A stretch of 64,000 nt of DNA, taken from contig CALRXU020000011.1 in the NCBI GenBank assembly GCA_943372215.1, positions 62,001-126,000 of the forward strand, in the 5' to 3' direction. Both the position numbers and the translations under genes were made by a program. Below the pieces are notes generated by a model. That model saw only the letters and a program-made list of their open reading frames with translations, was not told where the DNA came from and did not search any database. The DNA is from UBA6183 sp943372215. Lineage in GTDB: Bacteria > Bacteroidota > Bacteroidia > UKL13-3. This document shows, in pieces, positions 53,102-62,248 of the stretch (within the stretch, counting starts at the first letter, position 1; each line of letters begins with the position of its first letter).

Positions 53102-53295
53102 TGCAGTTTGGTTTTCAGCAATGTCCATATTGCGGCTCAATGCATGGATTTGTTTATGTTCATGGCCATTACCAATGCAACACTTGCAAACAAAATGTAA
53201 TGCCTTGTTGTGGTGGTGAGCAGGAAACTGAAAATCAATTACAAGAAACCAAGGCGGAAGCAACAACAATAAACACTACCCATGAAAGAATTTAA
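53101..53295 (+). CDS. Small zinc-ribbon protein
   Basis: The 64-residue protein has two CxxC pairs: C-P-Y-C (8-11) and C-N-T-C (26-29), with a further C-C near 36-37, and histidines between, making it a likely zinc ribbon. The N-terminal half is compact and the second half is a polar tail. The start overlaps the preceding stop as TAATG, and the end overlaps the next gene by 14 bases, so it is translated within the operon. Function is unknown; it may be a regulator or chaperone. Confidence 0.7.
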   Translation: MQFGFQQCPYCGSMHGFVYVHGHYQCNTCKQNVMPCCGGEQETENQLQETKAEATTINTTHERI

Positions 53296-53665
53296 AAAGT
53301 ATTACATCATTACAGCAAGCCCCGAAGAGGTTTATGCGGCACTCACCACTGAGGCCACCATTATGCTTTGGACGGGTGATGCGGCTACGTTTATTGCTGA
53401 GCCAAATACCGAATTTAGCATGTGGGATGGCAGCATTGTTGGTAAAAACCTGGAGTTTGTACCTGGCCAAAAACTGGTTCAACAATGGTACTTTGACGAA
53501 GAACAAGCTGAACCGTCCATTGTTACCATTAAACTGCATCCCCAAAAAAATGTTACCTCTTTAGAGCTTAAACACACCAATATACCAGATGAAGATTATG
53601 AGGATATTGTTGATGGCTGGAACAACAGCTATATGCTAGACCTGATGGAGTTTTACGAGGAATAA
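53282..53665 (+). CDS. SRPBCC/START-like (AHSA1) protein
   Basis: The 127-residue protein has the short START-like fold of AHSA1-type proteins: Y-Y-I-I-T-A-S-P-E-E-V-Y-A-A-L-T at the N-terminus, W-T-G-D-A, F-S-M-W-D-G-S-I-V-G-K and K-L-V-Q-Q-W-Y-F. The C-terminal helix begins I-V-D-G-W-N-N. It probably binds a hydrophobic ligand or acts as a chaperone-like protein in the cytoplasm. It overlaps the zinc-ribbon gene by 14 bases. Confidence 0.88.
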   Translation: MKEFKKYYIITASPEEVYAALTTEATIMLWTGDAATFIAEPNTEFSMWDGSIVGKNLEFVPGQKLVQQWYFDEEQAEPSIVTIKLHPQKNVTSLELKHTNIPDEDYEDIVDGWNNSYMLDLMEFYEE

Positions 53666-53737
53666 TACCCAATATTGCAGCAAGTGTAACAATAGCTGCA
53701 ATTTTTTTTTATTTTGCAGCATTATACACATTACAGT

Positions 53738-54166
53738 ATGCAGCAAAATCAAGAATCAATAAACTCCAATAAAGCACCTGAGCCTGTAGGCTTGTACCCA
53801 CATGCTAAACGTGTGGGTAATTTACTGTTTCTTTCAGGGGTTGGTCCAAGAGAACGGGGAACTAAAAAAATACCAGGGGTTGAACTCAATGACGCTGGTG
53901 AAATCGTGTCGTACGATATTGCTGCGCAATGCCACAGCGTTTTTAACAATATCAAAAATATTTTAGAAGCAAGTGGAAGCCATTGGAACAACATTGTGGA
54001 TGTTACGGTGTTTTTAACCAATATGAAAGACGATTTCCCCATCTACAACAAGCTTTGGGCGGAGTATTTTGCTGAAAATCCACCTTGTCGTACAACATTA
54101 GAAATCAACTGCTTGCCAACGCCAATTGCTATTGAGCTAAAAGTAATTGCCACTATAAATGCATAA
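53738..54166 (+). CDS. RidA-family enamine/imine deaminase
   Basis: I choose the ATG at 53738; a TTG at 53714 would add eight residues with no family match. The 142-residue product fits the RidA fold: L-F-L-S-G-V-G-P near residue 33, and the closing C-R-T-T-L-E-I-N and A-I-E-L-K-V-I-A-T-I. The arginine in P-C-R-T-T matches the catalytic site. An insert with G-P-R-E-R-G-T-K recalls the 2-aminomuconate deaminase branch, but no other gene of that pathway is nearby. The end overlaps the next start by 8 bases. Confidence 0.9.
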   Translation: MQQNQESINSNKAPEPVGLYPHAKRVGNLLFLSGVGPRERGTKKIPGVELNDAGEIVSYDIAAQCHSVFNNIKNILEASGSHWNNIVDVTVFLTNMKDDFPIYNKLWAEYFAENPPCRTTLEINCLPTPIAIELKVIATINA

Positions 54167-54530
54167 ACTGATTGTTATACTTGTACTTTTTTTAGTAGTG
54201 GCAGGCTGCAGTAAAGATGATGCCATTTATCAGGAGGTAAATACCACTTACACTGCCGCCAATTCAGTGGATACCACGTTAAAAATACAAGCTTATCCCA
54301 ATCCATTTAACTCTATCATAACCATTGGTTTTCTCCTTACCAAAAGTAATAACACAACCATAGAAGTAGCCAATCTTTTGGGTGAAATCATCTTTACGGT
54401 ACCTGCTGTAAATGCAATATCAGGTAATAACCAAGTTGTATTAGACTTGTCGCAATTAGCTTCTGGAGTGTATTTTTTAAAGGTAACATCAGGTAACCAT
54501 TCAGCAATTAAACGCATACTTAAAAATTAG
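54159..54530 (+). CDS. Mini lipoprotein with T9SS sorting domain
   Basis: The 123-residue protein has a lipoprotein signal (L-V-V-A-G-C17), a short linker of about 25 residues, and then what looks like a complete T9SS type A sorting domain (Y-P-N-P-F-N-S-I-I-T-I, G-V-Y-F-L-K-V-T-S-G, ending K-R-I-L-K-N). There is almost no cargo between. A lipid anchor and a sorting domain are normally alternatives, so the combination is strange. It overlaps ridA by 8 bases and is followed by MBL after 4 bases. Confidence 0.82.
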   Translation: MHKLIVILVLFLVVAGCSKDDAIYQEVNTTYTAANSVDTTLKIQAYPNPFNSIITIGFLLTKSNNTTIEVANLLGEIIFTVPAVNAISGNNQVVLDLSQLASGVYFLKVTSGNHSAIKRILKN

Positions 54531-54534
54531 TCAT

Positions 54535-55374
54535 ATGAAAATTCACAGCATTGAAACAGGATTGTTTAAACTTGATGGTGGAGCCATGTTTGGTGTAGTG
54601 CCTAAAACCATTTGGAATAAGTTAAACCCTGCTGATGAAAACAATATGATTAGCCTAGCTATGCGTTGTTTGTTAATTGAGGATGGAAACCAACTCATAT
54701 TGATTGATAATGGCATTGGCAATAAACAGGACGATAAGTTTTTTTCGCACTATTTTTTGCATGGTGAATACAGTCTTGAAAAATCGTTGAATGAAAAAGG
54801 GTTTACGGCCTCTGACGTAACAGATATGTTGCTTACCCATTTACATTTTGACCATTGCGGTGGAAGCATCAATTGGAACAATGACCGCACAGGCTATGAA
54901 ACGGCTTTTAAAAACGCCAATTATTGGGTGGGAGAGGAGCAATGGCATGAGGCAATAAAGCCTAACCCACGCGAAAAAGCATCTTTTATTAAAGAAAACA
55001 TACTGCCTATTCAGGAAAGTGGGCAACTGAATTTAATTAATGAGGCCACAGTAATCAACCCACATGTTACCTTTAAGTATTCTTATGGGCATACCAATGG
55101 TATGGTGCATCCCATTATTAAATACAAAGGATACACCATTGTTTATATGGCTGATATGATACCTACGCAAGCGCATATTCCGGTGCCTTATGTAATGGGT
55201 TATGATGTGCAGCCACTAAATACCATGAATGAAAAAACAGCCTTACTAAATGAGGCTGCGGATAATAGTTACATCTTGTTTTTTGAGCATGACCCCAACC
55301 GTGAGGCATGCACCGTAATGCAAACAGAAAAAGGGGTGCGTAAGCAAAATGAAATGAAGCTAACCGATTTGTAA
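54535..55374 (+). CDS. Metallo-beta-lactamase-fold hydrolase
   Basis: The 279-residue protein has the MBL metal motif T-H102-L-H104-F-D106-H107, a second-site histidine in Y-G-H-T-N-G-M, a bridging aspartate in M-A-D-M-I-P and a final histidine in F-F-E-H-D-P. It therefore has a full two-metal site. Relatives act as lactonases or hydrolases of quinolone signals and other esters; resistance is not implied. There is no signal peptide. It follows the mini lipoprotein after 4 bases. Confidence 0.9.
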   Translation: MKIHSIETGLFKLDGGAMFGVVPKTIWNKLNPADENNMISLAMRCLLIEDGNQLILIDNGIGNKQDDKFFSHYFLHGEYSLEKSLNEKGFTASDVTDMLLTHLHFDHCGGSINWNNDRTGYETAFKNANYWVGEEQWHEAIKPNPREKASFIKENILPIQESGQLNLINEATVINPHVTFKYSYGHTNGMVHPIIKYKGYTIVYMADMIPTQAHIPVPYVMGYDVQPLNTMNEKTALLNEAADNSYILFFEHDPNREACTVMQTEKGVRKQNEMKLTDL

Positions 55375-55448
55375 GTAATCGGTCAGATTTTGTGGCTTAA
55401 ACAATTTAAGCACCTGGCTTTGAGTTTTATTATCAAATACAAAGCCGT

Positions 55449-56252
55449 ATGTTTAATATGAATCCAGCAAAGTATAACCTCGATGAGGTTGTTTTTGCAA
55501 ATCGCAATCAGGCTTATGGTGCTTATGCTATTCGCAAACAGTACTCGGCCAATGTAAACAGATCCCTCTTCATTGTATTATCCGCGCTCGTGTTATTGCC
55601 ACTATTCGGTTATTTCAAACCGCCTCACGTTTCCAAACCGACAATCTTATCTAAAGAAAGTAAGGATGAAGTTGTTAGAATTTTGGACATTATTTTGGAG
55701 CCAATACAACAGGCCACTTCATCTGCAACCTCATCCACAACAGCATCTGCAACCACTGATAATGGCAATTACCGCATTGCCCCCGACCAGCAGATTACCA
55801 AACCAACCTTAACTGCAACACAAGTAATTACCAGTACTTCATCAACAACCTCAACTATTGGCACTGGTTCTCCTATTAATAAAATGAACTCGCTGGGCAC
55901 TTTGCCGGGGCCTATTACCACTCCAATACTTCCTGCAAAACCAGCGGTACATGATGTAGCCGATGTAATGCCTGTTTTTAATGATGGTGATTTGTATGAG
56001 TATTTACAAAAAAAGATGAATTACCCTGATCTTGCCCGCAAAATAAACAAAGAAGGGAAAGTAGTGGTGGTTTTTGAAGTAGATGAGTTGGGCAATGTGA
56101 GGAATGTGCAAATAGAAAAAAGTCTAGGTTTTGGTTGCGATGACGAAGCCATACGAGTGATTTCTGGCATGCCCAAATGGAAGCCTGCTATGTCTAATGG
56201 GGAAGCTGTGCCTGTGCGCATGCGTTTACCCATAGCATTTAAGCTAAACTAA
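55449..56252 (+). CDS. TonB energy transducer
   Basis: The 267-residue protein has the Bacteroidota TonB layout: N-terminal cytoplasmic segment with L-D-E-V-V-F-A-N-R-N-Q-A-Y-G-A-Y, a membrane helix (about 38-57), a T/S/P-rich linker and a C-terminal domain (about 178-265) with Y-P-D-L-A-R-K-I, V-V-F-E-V-D-E-L-G-N-V and M-P-K-W-K-P-A. It should energise outer-membrane receptors such as the one at 45.8-48.2 kb. The start may be the second ATG at 55458. Confidence 0.92.
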   Translation: MFNMNPAKYNLDEVVFANRNQAYGAYAIRKQYSANVNRSLFIVLSALVLLPLFGYFKPPHVSKPTILSKESKDEVVRILDIILEPIQQATSSATSSTTASATTDNGNYRIAPDQQITKPTLTATQVITSTSSTTSTIGTGSPINKMNSLGTLPGPITTPILPAKPAVHDVADVMPVFNDGDLYEYLQKKMNYPDLARKINKEGKVVVVFEVDELGNVRNVQIEKSLGFGCDDEAIRVISGMPKWKPAMSNGEAVPVRMRLPIAFKLN

Positions 56253-56255
56253 AAC

Positions 56256-57281
56256 CTAAAATAACGTGCCCTTGTAACCAGGCAAAACGCCAAAGTGTTT
56301 ATAAGCCTTTTCGGTTACTTCACGGCCACGGGGTGTACGGGTTAAAAAACCTTCTTGTATCAAATATGGCTCGTACACCTCTTCCAACGTTCCACCTTCT
56401 TCGCCAATGGCTGTTGAAATGGTATTAATGCCCACTGGGCCACCTTTAAACTTATCAATAATAGTTCTCAAGATTTTATTGTCCATTTCATCAAGTCCTT
56501 CTGCATCCACATTCAAAGCATTAAGGGCATATTGCGCAATTTCTAGGGTAATGGTGCCATTTCCTTTTATCTGAGCAAAATCTCTGGTGCGCCTCAATAG
56601 TGCATTGCCTATGCGTGGGGTTCCCCGACTTCTTTTGGCAATTTCTTCCGCTGCTGCTTCATCAATTGGCGTATTAATGATATAAGCAGAACGGGTAATG
56701 ATTTTTTTCATCAATGCACGGTCGTAGTATTCCAAACGGGAATTGATACCAAAACGTGCACGCAATGGGGCCGTTAACAAGCCAGATCTTGTAGTAGCTC
56801 CAATTAAAGTAAAGGGATTAATCTCCAATTGTATGCTTCTGGCATTGGGGCCAGAGTCAATCATAATATCTATGCGGTAATCCTCCATGGCAGAGTACAA
56901 AAACTCTTCAATTACCGGACTTAACCGATGGATTTCATCAATAAACAAGACATCACCCTTTTCTAAGTTGGTAAGCAAACCAGCCAAATCGCCTGGTTTT
57001 TCAAGCACAGGGCCTGAAGTGGTTTTGATATTTGTACCTAATTCTTGTGCAATAATGTACGATAGGGTGGTTTTACCCAAGCCCGGAGGTCCATGCAACA
57101 AGACATGGTCCAAAGCTTCACCGCGTTGCACAGCGGCCTGCACAAACACCCGTAAATTAGCCAGTATTTTCTCTTGTCCGGTAAAATCTCCGAAACTTTT
57201 TGGCCTTAATACGCGTTCAAACTCCTTCTCTACGCCATTTAAATTTTCTTCTTCCGGGTCTATATGTGGATTTCGCACCAT
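56256..57281 (-). CDS. ruvB: Holliday junction helicase RuvB
   Basis: The 341-residue protein is of the usual length. It has R-P-K-S-F-G-D-F-T-G-Q-E, Walker A G64-P-P-G-L-G-K-T71, Walker B F-I-D-E-I-H-R-L, sensor G-A-T-T-R-S-G and the C-terminal winged helix ending T-P-R-G-R-E-V-T. RuvB is the ATP-driven motor of the RuvAB branch-migration complex. ruvA and ruvC are not in the window. It converges with tonB, with 3 bases between the stops. Confidence 0.97.
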   Translation of the reverse strand: MVRNPHIDPEEENLNGVEKEFERVLRPKSFGDFTGQEKILANLRVFVQAAVQRGEALDHVLLHGPPGLGKTTLSYIIAQELGTNIKTTSGPVLEKPGDLAGLLTNLEKGDVLFIDEIHRLSPVIEEFLYSAMEDYRIDIMIDSGPNARSIQLEINPFTLIGATTRSGLLTAPLRARFGINSRLEYYDRALMKKIITRSAYIINTPIDEAAAEEIAKRSRGTPRIGNALLRRTRDFAQIKGNGTITLEIAQYALNALNVDAEGLDEMDNKILRTIIDKFKGGPVGINTISTAIGEEGGTLEEVYEPYLIQEGFLTRTPRGREVTEKAYKHFGVLPGYKGTLF

Positions 57282-57316
57282 GCGAATATAATTGTTTTAA
57301 AGATGTTTTGTTTTTA

Positions 57317-58624
57317 CTAGTCTTTACTAAACAACCAACGGGCTATTTTTTTATACGATGGTTTTTGCCCGTACATTAAAATACCCACACGGTAAATGCG
57401 TCCTGCAATCCAAGTGGTAACAATAAATCCAGCGGTTAAACTCACCATGGAAACAATCACTTGCCAGAAAGGTACATCAAACGGCAACCTTACCATCATA
57501 ATAACAGGAGCAGTAAATGGAATAATGGATAACCAAACAGCTAAATCACCATTTGGGTTTGATACCACCACACTTTGTGCCAATACCAACGCCAATACTA
57601 AAGGCATAGTAATGGGTAACATAAATTGTTGGGTATCCGTTTCACTATCCACCGCTGAACCAATTGCAGCAAACAAGGAGCCATAAAATAGATATCCTCC
57701 AATAAAATAGAATAAGAACATACCAATAAAATAGGTAAAGTTAAACTGCAATAAGGCTTGCAATATCTCCCCAGCCCCGCCACTTGGTGGTGTTGCCCCG
57801 CCAGGGTTGAGTGCTGCTGCATCTGCACCAATGGCACCCATTACCAAGCCAGAAACACTGCTGCCAAGCACGGTTACAATAAGTACCCAAATAATAAATT
57901 GGGTTAAACCTACAAATGCAATACCCGCAATTTTACCCATCATCAATTCAAAAGGTTTAATAGAAGAAATAATCACTTCCACAATGCGGTTTGATTTTTC
58001 TTCAATAACCCCACGCATAATTTGCACCCCATAAATAAAAATAAAGAAGTAAATGATGATTGCCCCCAAGTACCCAATGATGGTGCTAAACTCCACACTA
58101 CTGCTTTCCATTCCTTTATCTGTGAATTTGATGGTTTTAACAGAAAGCTTATTTTTATTGATGGATTGAAGTGTTTTGTCATCAATGCCATTTGCCTTTA
58201 ACAACTCGTTCTTAACTTCATTTTCCAGCATGTTTTCTAATTGCATAACCGTACCAAATGATGCTTGTTCCTTGCTGTAAAGTTGCACTTGGTGTATGTG
58301 CTCGATGGCTGAATCGGGAATGTGTAACAATGCAAAATAATTCTCATCATTTAAGATGGTGGCCCTTTGGTTATCTGGAACATAACCAAAAGTAAAGTGT
58401 ATCAACTCACTATTGGTTAGTTTATTGGCAAATGTGCCATTTTTATCGCTAACGTATATGTTTTTGGTAGTTGAACCAATATCTTTATTAATACTCACAT
58501 AAATAATAATCCCGTAAAACAAAACCATTAGCAAAGGAGCCGCAATGGTCATGATAATAAAGGATTTTTTTCTAACCCGTGTAGTATATTCTCTTTTTGT
58601 AACCAGCCAAATTTTTTGAAGCAT
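57317..58624 (-). CDS. ABC-2 type transporter permease
   Basis: The 435-residue protein has an N-terminal membrane helix (about 22-44), a large extracytoplasmic domain (about 45-185) and five or six C-terminal helices (from about 195). The N-terminal phrase W-L-V-T-K-R-E-Y-T-T-R-V-R-K-K-S-F and the central G-V-I-E-E-K-S-N-R-I-V-E-V-I-I-S-S are characteristic of NatB-like permeases. The matching ATPase is not adjacent, which is unusual: the next gene upstream is the TlpA-like protein. Substrate unknown. Confidence 0.9.
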   Translation of the reverse strand: MLQKIWLVTKREYTTRVRKKSFIIMTIAAPLLMVLFYGIIIYVSINKDIGSTTKNIYVSDKNGTFANKLTNSELIHFTFGYVPDNQRATILNDENYFALLHIPDSAIEHIHQVQLYSKEQASFGTVMQLENMLENEVKNELLKANGIDDKTLQSINKNKLSVKTIKFTDKGMESSSVEFSTIIGYLGAIIIYFFIFIYGVQIMRGVIEEKSNRIVEVIISSIKPFELMMGKIAGIAFVGLTQFIIWVLIVTVLGSSVSGLVMGAIGADAAALNPGGATPPSGGAGEILQALLQFNFTYFIGMFLFYFIGGYLFYGSLFAAIGSAVDSETDTQQFMLPITMPLVLALVLAQSVVVSNPNGDLAVWLSIIPFTAPVIMMVRLPFDVPFWQVIVSMVSLTAGFIVTTWIAGRIYRVGILMYGQKPSYKKIARWLFSKD

Positions 58625-58674
58625 GTGTGGTATGTTTTATAGCAAAGATGTAAAATCTTTGCATTATCAAAAAT

Positions 58675-58701
58675 AAAAAAGGGGTAGACTATGCCACCCC
58701 T
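58675..58701 (-). terminator. Terminator downstream of the TlpA-like gene
   Basis: On the minus strand AGGGGT (58701-58696), a loop and ACCCCT (58685-58680) are followed by a T-run. It lies just past the stop codon at 58729, so it probably ends that transcript before the permease gene. Confidence 0.7.
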
Positions 58702-58728
58702 CTGTGTATAAGTTTATTTTTAATGCAA

Positions 58729-60147
58729 TTACTCAATTCCTTTGCTGATAAACTCCTCCACTTGCTCCACGCTTAAACGTTTAGCAACAATTTCCTTTTT
58801 CTCGTTTAGCAGGTAAATTACCGGAGTACTGTAAATATCATAAAGCTTTCTAAACTTGGTATTGTTGTATAAATCACTCACATTAATCCATTTTAGCTTA
58901 TTGTCAAACACAAATTTTTTCCATTCTTCAGCCTGCGAGGTTAAACTGATGGCATACACTTCGAAAAACTTGCCGTTGCTATGTTGTTCATTTGCCAGTT
59001 TATCATACAATACTTTTAAGCGGGGAATTTCTTCTTTGCAACGACCGCAGCTAGCATCCCAAAACAACAGCATGGTGTATTTTGCTTTAATGGCAAGCAG
59101 TTCCTTCATTACAAAACTTGTATCAGGCATAATCAGGTTCGGGGCAATTTTCCCCAATAAGTTATTCCTGATGTTGTCTGCACGATCTGTAATTTTATAC
59201 CTTAAGGTCTCGTCAACCCAAAAAGCCTTAATGGTGTCTTTGTAATAATTATCAACCATGTGCACAAATACAGCATCCATACCCATGTATTGTGAGGTTT
59301 CATAGTGATTGGTAATCCAGAAAATACACCATTTGGTAACTTCCTTACTTTTTTCTGCACGGCTCATTACAAAATCAATAGCCTTGTTAATAGAGTCTGG
59401 TATCTGTGGAATAACTTTGGTAATGTAGTATTCTATTTTTGAATGAAAAACGGGCGTGTATGCGATGCGGTCATCAGACAGATCAATATTATCGAAGTAA
59501 TGTGTTTTGTAGTAATTATATCCAAACAAGGAGTCTTTTCTGCCGTTGGGTAAAACAGGAGGGGTCGGAACATCAATCTCCCTCATCATATTAAATATTT
59601 TAGCAATAAGTAGGTTTGGTTTTTCTTTAGTTACTTTTTGCCTGTAATCAGTCAATCGTTTTTCTATTTCAATAATTTTGTCACGGTTAAAGCGAGTAGC
59701 GGCTGTATCCTTATCTTCTTTGGCTTTTTTATAGGCCTTTTCAAATGGATCTACCTCTCTTGCAATACTGGTTGTGAAGCTAGAGTACTCAAAAAAGGCG
59801 GTATTTTCTGCTGAGTTTTTCACCTTCATGTTTCCAGTATAATCAATGGTATCTGTTTCAAGGCTAAAGGTTTGTTCAGTAACCACAAAATCAAACAACA
59901 ACGACTTTTCAGCCGAAGCAATCAGGTAAATACCTCCTTGCAAATTTTCTTTGCCCTTAAATACCATTTTGCCAGATGCATCAGTGAAGGTACTGTCTTT
60001 TAGATACTGTTTATCACCATAATAGTAACCCAAGTAATACATTTTTTTACTAGCTCCCTTTATTTTAATGGTAATTTCATAGGCTGATAATTGCTGGATG
60101 ACAAGGCTCAGCAATACGGCTAAACTAATTTTTTTGAACATATTCAT
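58729..60147 (-). CDS. TlpA-like secreted thioredoxin-fold protein
   Basis: I choose the ATG at 60147 (or 60141), which gives a signal peptide (K-K-I-S-L-A-V-L-L-S-L-V-I, cleavage near L-S-A-Y). The protein has about 472 residues: an N-terminal DUF4369-like domain (I-T-I-K-I-K-G-A and G-I-Y-L-I-A), a helical middle, and a thioredoxin/TlpA domain (about 340-470) with redox motif C-G-R-C after F-W-D-A-S and a cis-proline in S-T-P-V-I-Y. It should be a periplasmic thiol oxidoreductase. It is followed by a terminator. Confidence 0.9.
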   Translation of the reverse strand: MNMFKKISLAVLLSLVIQQLSAYEITIKIKGASKKMYYLGYYYGDKQYLKDSTFTDASGKMVFKGKENLQGGIYLIASAEKSLLFDFVVTEQTFSLETDTIDYTGNMKVKNSAENTAFFEYSSFTTSIAREVDPFEKAYKKAKEDKDTAATRFNRDKIIEIEKRLTDYRQKVTKEKPNLLIAKIFNMMREIDVPTPPVLPNGRKDSLFGYNYYKTHYFDNIDLSDDRIAYTPVFHSKIEYYITKVIPQIPDSINKAIDFVMSRAEKSKEVTKWCIFWITNHYETSQYMGMDAVFVHMVDNYYKDTIKAFWVDETLRYKITDRADNIRNNLLGKIAPNLIMPDTSFVMKELLAIKAKYTMLLFWDASCGRCKEEIPRLKVLYDKLANEQHSNGKFFEVYAISLTSQAEEWKKFVFDNKLKWINVSDLYNNTKFRKLYDIYSTPVIYLLNEKKEIVAKRLSVEQVEEFISKGIE

Positions 60148-60314
60148 AATGAAATTGTGTGGTAAAAATACGAAATAAACCAACCGATTACCAAGTGGTG
60201 TTTTATATTAACAAAACTTTAAGCAGTAAATGCTGACAAAAATCAAGACCAGTTGTGAGTTTAGTCATTTAGTATGAGGTGAATTGGTGATAAATTTGGA
60301 TAAAATTAAACAAT

Positions 60315-60710
60315 ATGAAAAACGAAACCACCACATCAGCTTATTTGTATGAATTGCACCAGATTTATAAAACATGGCTAAGTGAGCTTGCATTGGCAAC
60401 AGATGAATTGGCTCATTTTAAACTCAACTTAGAAAAAATAGTTGTTGCAAACACCAAAATAGAGGTAACAAGCAAGGTTGAGCAATTTCAAAACCAATTC
60501 ATTACCCAGTTGAATGAAATTCAAGAGTTGAGGCATGAAATTAATGGGGCAGAGGCGAAGGTAGAGCAAAACATAAAAAACAACCTCGTAGCGGCTGATC
60601 ACAGAAAAGAGGAGTTGAATCCTTTGTTAAGTGAGCGTGTACAACAGTTTCATAAATTGTTTTTGGAGCTTAAAACGGAATATACACAATTTTTAGCCAA
60701 GACGTTTTAA
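60315..60710 (+). CDS. Coiled-coil hypothetical protein
   Basis: This 131-residue protein is nearly all helical, with heptad-type hydrophobic spacing (W-L-S-E-L-A-L-A-T-D-E-L, V-E-Q-F-Q-N-Q-F-I, L-R-H-E-I-N-G-A-E-A-K-V). There is no signal or membrane segment. The stop is 9 bases before the GTG of the methyltransferase gene, so they are co-transcribed, but a functional link is not shown. Not recognised. Confidence 0.7.
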   Translation: MKNETTTSAYLYELHQIYKTWLSELALATDELAHFKLNLEKIVVANTKIEVTSKVEQFQNQFITQLNEIQELRHEINGAEAKVEQNIKNNLVAADHRKEELNPLLSERVQQFHKLFLELKTEYTQFLAKTF

Positions 60711-60719
60711 ATTTGCCCG

Positions 60720-62111
60720 GTGCAACAGTTACCGGAAAAATTTGTACAACAAGTCAATTTATTGCTAGGCCAGGAGGCAGGTGATTTTACGGACAGTATC
60801 TGGGGAATACCTCCTGTAAGTGTTCGCTTAAATCCGCTTAAGCCTGCCACTGCTTTTAAAGATGCCCTGCCAGTTTCCTGGAGCAAGTGGGGTAAACAAT
60901 TGGCGCAGCGTCCATCCTTCATTGCTGACCCTCTTTTTCATGCCGGGGCTTATTATGTGCAAGAAGCTTCTTCTATGTTTTTAGAAGAAGTGTTTAACCA
61001 CATTAAAACACAAATACCAACCCCACTTAAGGTGCTGGATTTATGCGCGGCTCCTGGCGGTAAAAGCACTTTGTTATTATCTTCAATGCAAGATAATGAC
61101 TTGCTGGTGGCCAATGAAATTATCAAAAGTCGGGTAACTGTTTTAGAAGAAAACCTCATCAGGTGGGGCAGGAGCAATGTGGTAGTGAGCAATAATGATG
61201 CAAAGGATTTTAATGGCTTGCAAGATTATTTTGATGTAATAGTTGTGGATGCGCCATGCTCAGGTGAAGGCATGTTTAGAAAAGACAAAAAGGCCATTGA
61301 TGAGTGGAGCGAAGAGCATGTGAAATTATGCGCAGTGAGGCAGCAACGCATTTTAGCTGATGTGTTACCTGCCCTAAAACCAGGTGGCTTTTTAATTTAT
61401 TCAACCTGCACTTTTAACACCATTGAAAACGAAGACAATGTGCATTGGTTGATGGAGGATTTTGGCCTTCAATCGATTCCTATTGGTATAGCTACTCATT
61501 CAGGAATTACTGAAACCAACACTTGGAAAGGCAATGAATTGTTTGCTTACCGCTTTTATTTGCACCGGGTGCAAGGTGAAGGTTTTTTTACGGCCTGTTT
61601 GCAAAAAAATACGACAACACAAGGTTATGGGGCGGCTAAAATAAAAGGAACCAAAATAGATAAACCTTCTCTTACATTACTGGAAAAGGTTAAGCCTTGG
61701 TTAGCTGAAAATGAGGAGCTCGATTTGTTTGCACATAAAGATATGGTGTTTGGTTGGCCAGCTTCAATTGGGCAGGATATTTTCTATTTACGCGGCAAGT
61801 TAAATGTGCGCCTCTCCGGACTAAGATTGGGTGAGGTGTTAAAAGGCAAGCTGGTGCCTGAGCACCAATTGGCATTAAGTGTGCATCTGAACAAACAACA
61901 GCCTTCAATAGAAGTGAATAAGGAAGATGCCCTAAGGTTTTTAAAAAAGGAAGTTTTTGAAGTTCCTGCAATGGAACAGGGCATTTATTTAATCAAGCAC
62001 CAGGGCTTGGGCTTGGGCTGGGTAAAAGTGATGCCAAACCGAATGAATAATTATTTACCTGTTCAATGGCGCATCTTAAAGCCATTGGGTGAATTACTCA
62101 ATAGCGGTTAA
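60720..62111 (+). CDS. RsmF-like rRNA (cytosine-C5) methyltransferase
   Basis: The 463-residue protein starts at a GTG (60720). It is a NOL1/NOP2/Sun-type RNA m5C methyltransferase: SAM motif L-D-L-C-A-A-P-G-G-K-S-T near residue 115, D-A-P-C180-S-G-E-G-M-F and S-T-C230-T-F with the catalytic pair of cysteines. The C-terminal region (about 320-460) resembles the RsmF-type PUA-like extension (H-K-D-M-V-F-G-W-P). It probably methylates 16S rRNA. Exact site is inference. Confidence 0.92.
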   Translation: MQQLPEKFVQQVNLLLGQEAGDFTDSIWGIPPVSVRLNPLKPATAFKDALPVSWSKWGKQLAQRPSFIADPLFHAGAYYVQEASSMFLEEVFNHIKTQIPTPLKVLDLCAAPGGKSTLLLSSMQDNDLLVANEIIKSRVTVLEENLIRWGRSNVVVSNNDAKDFNGLQDYFDVIVVDAPCSGEGMFRKDKKAIDEWSEEHVKLCAVRQQRILADVLPALKPGGFLIYSTCTFNTIENEDNVHWLMEDFGLQSIPIGIATHSGITETNTWKGNELFAYRFYLHRVQGEGFFTACLQKNTTTQGYGAAKIKGTKIDKPSLTLLEKVKPWLAENEELDLFAHKDMVFGWPASIGQDIFYLRGKLNVRLSGLRLGEVLKGKLVPEHQLALSVHLNKQQPSIEVNKEDALRFLKKEVFEVPAMEQGIYLIKHQGLGLGWVKVMPNRMNNYLPVQWRILKPLGELLNSG

Positions 62112-62248
62112 ATTGTTGGTTCATTATAATAGTCTATTAGTCAGATTGTTGGAAATAATTTTAGAAAATAACGCAGGTTTTTGTACTTTTTGACTTCTTA
62201 TTATTAACAAAAAATACTCCATATTTAAGGGGTTAAAATGAAGTACCT

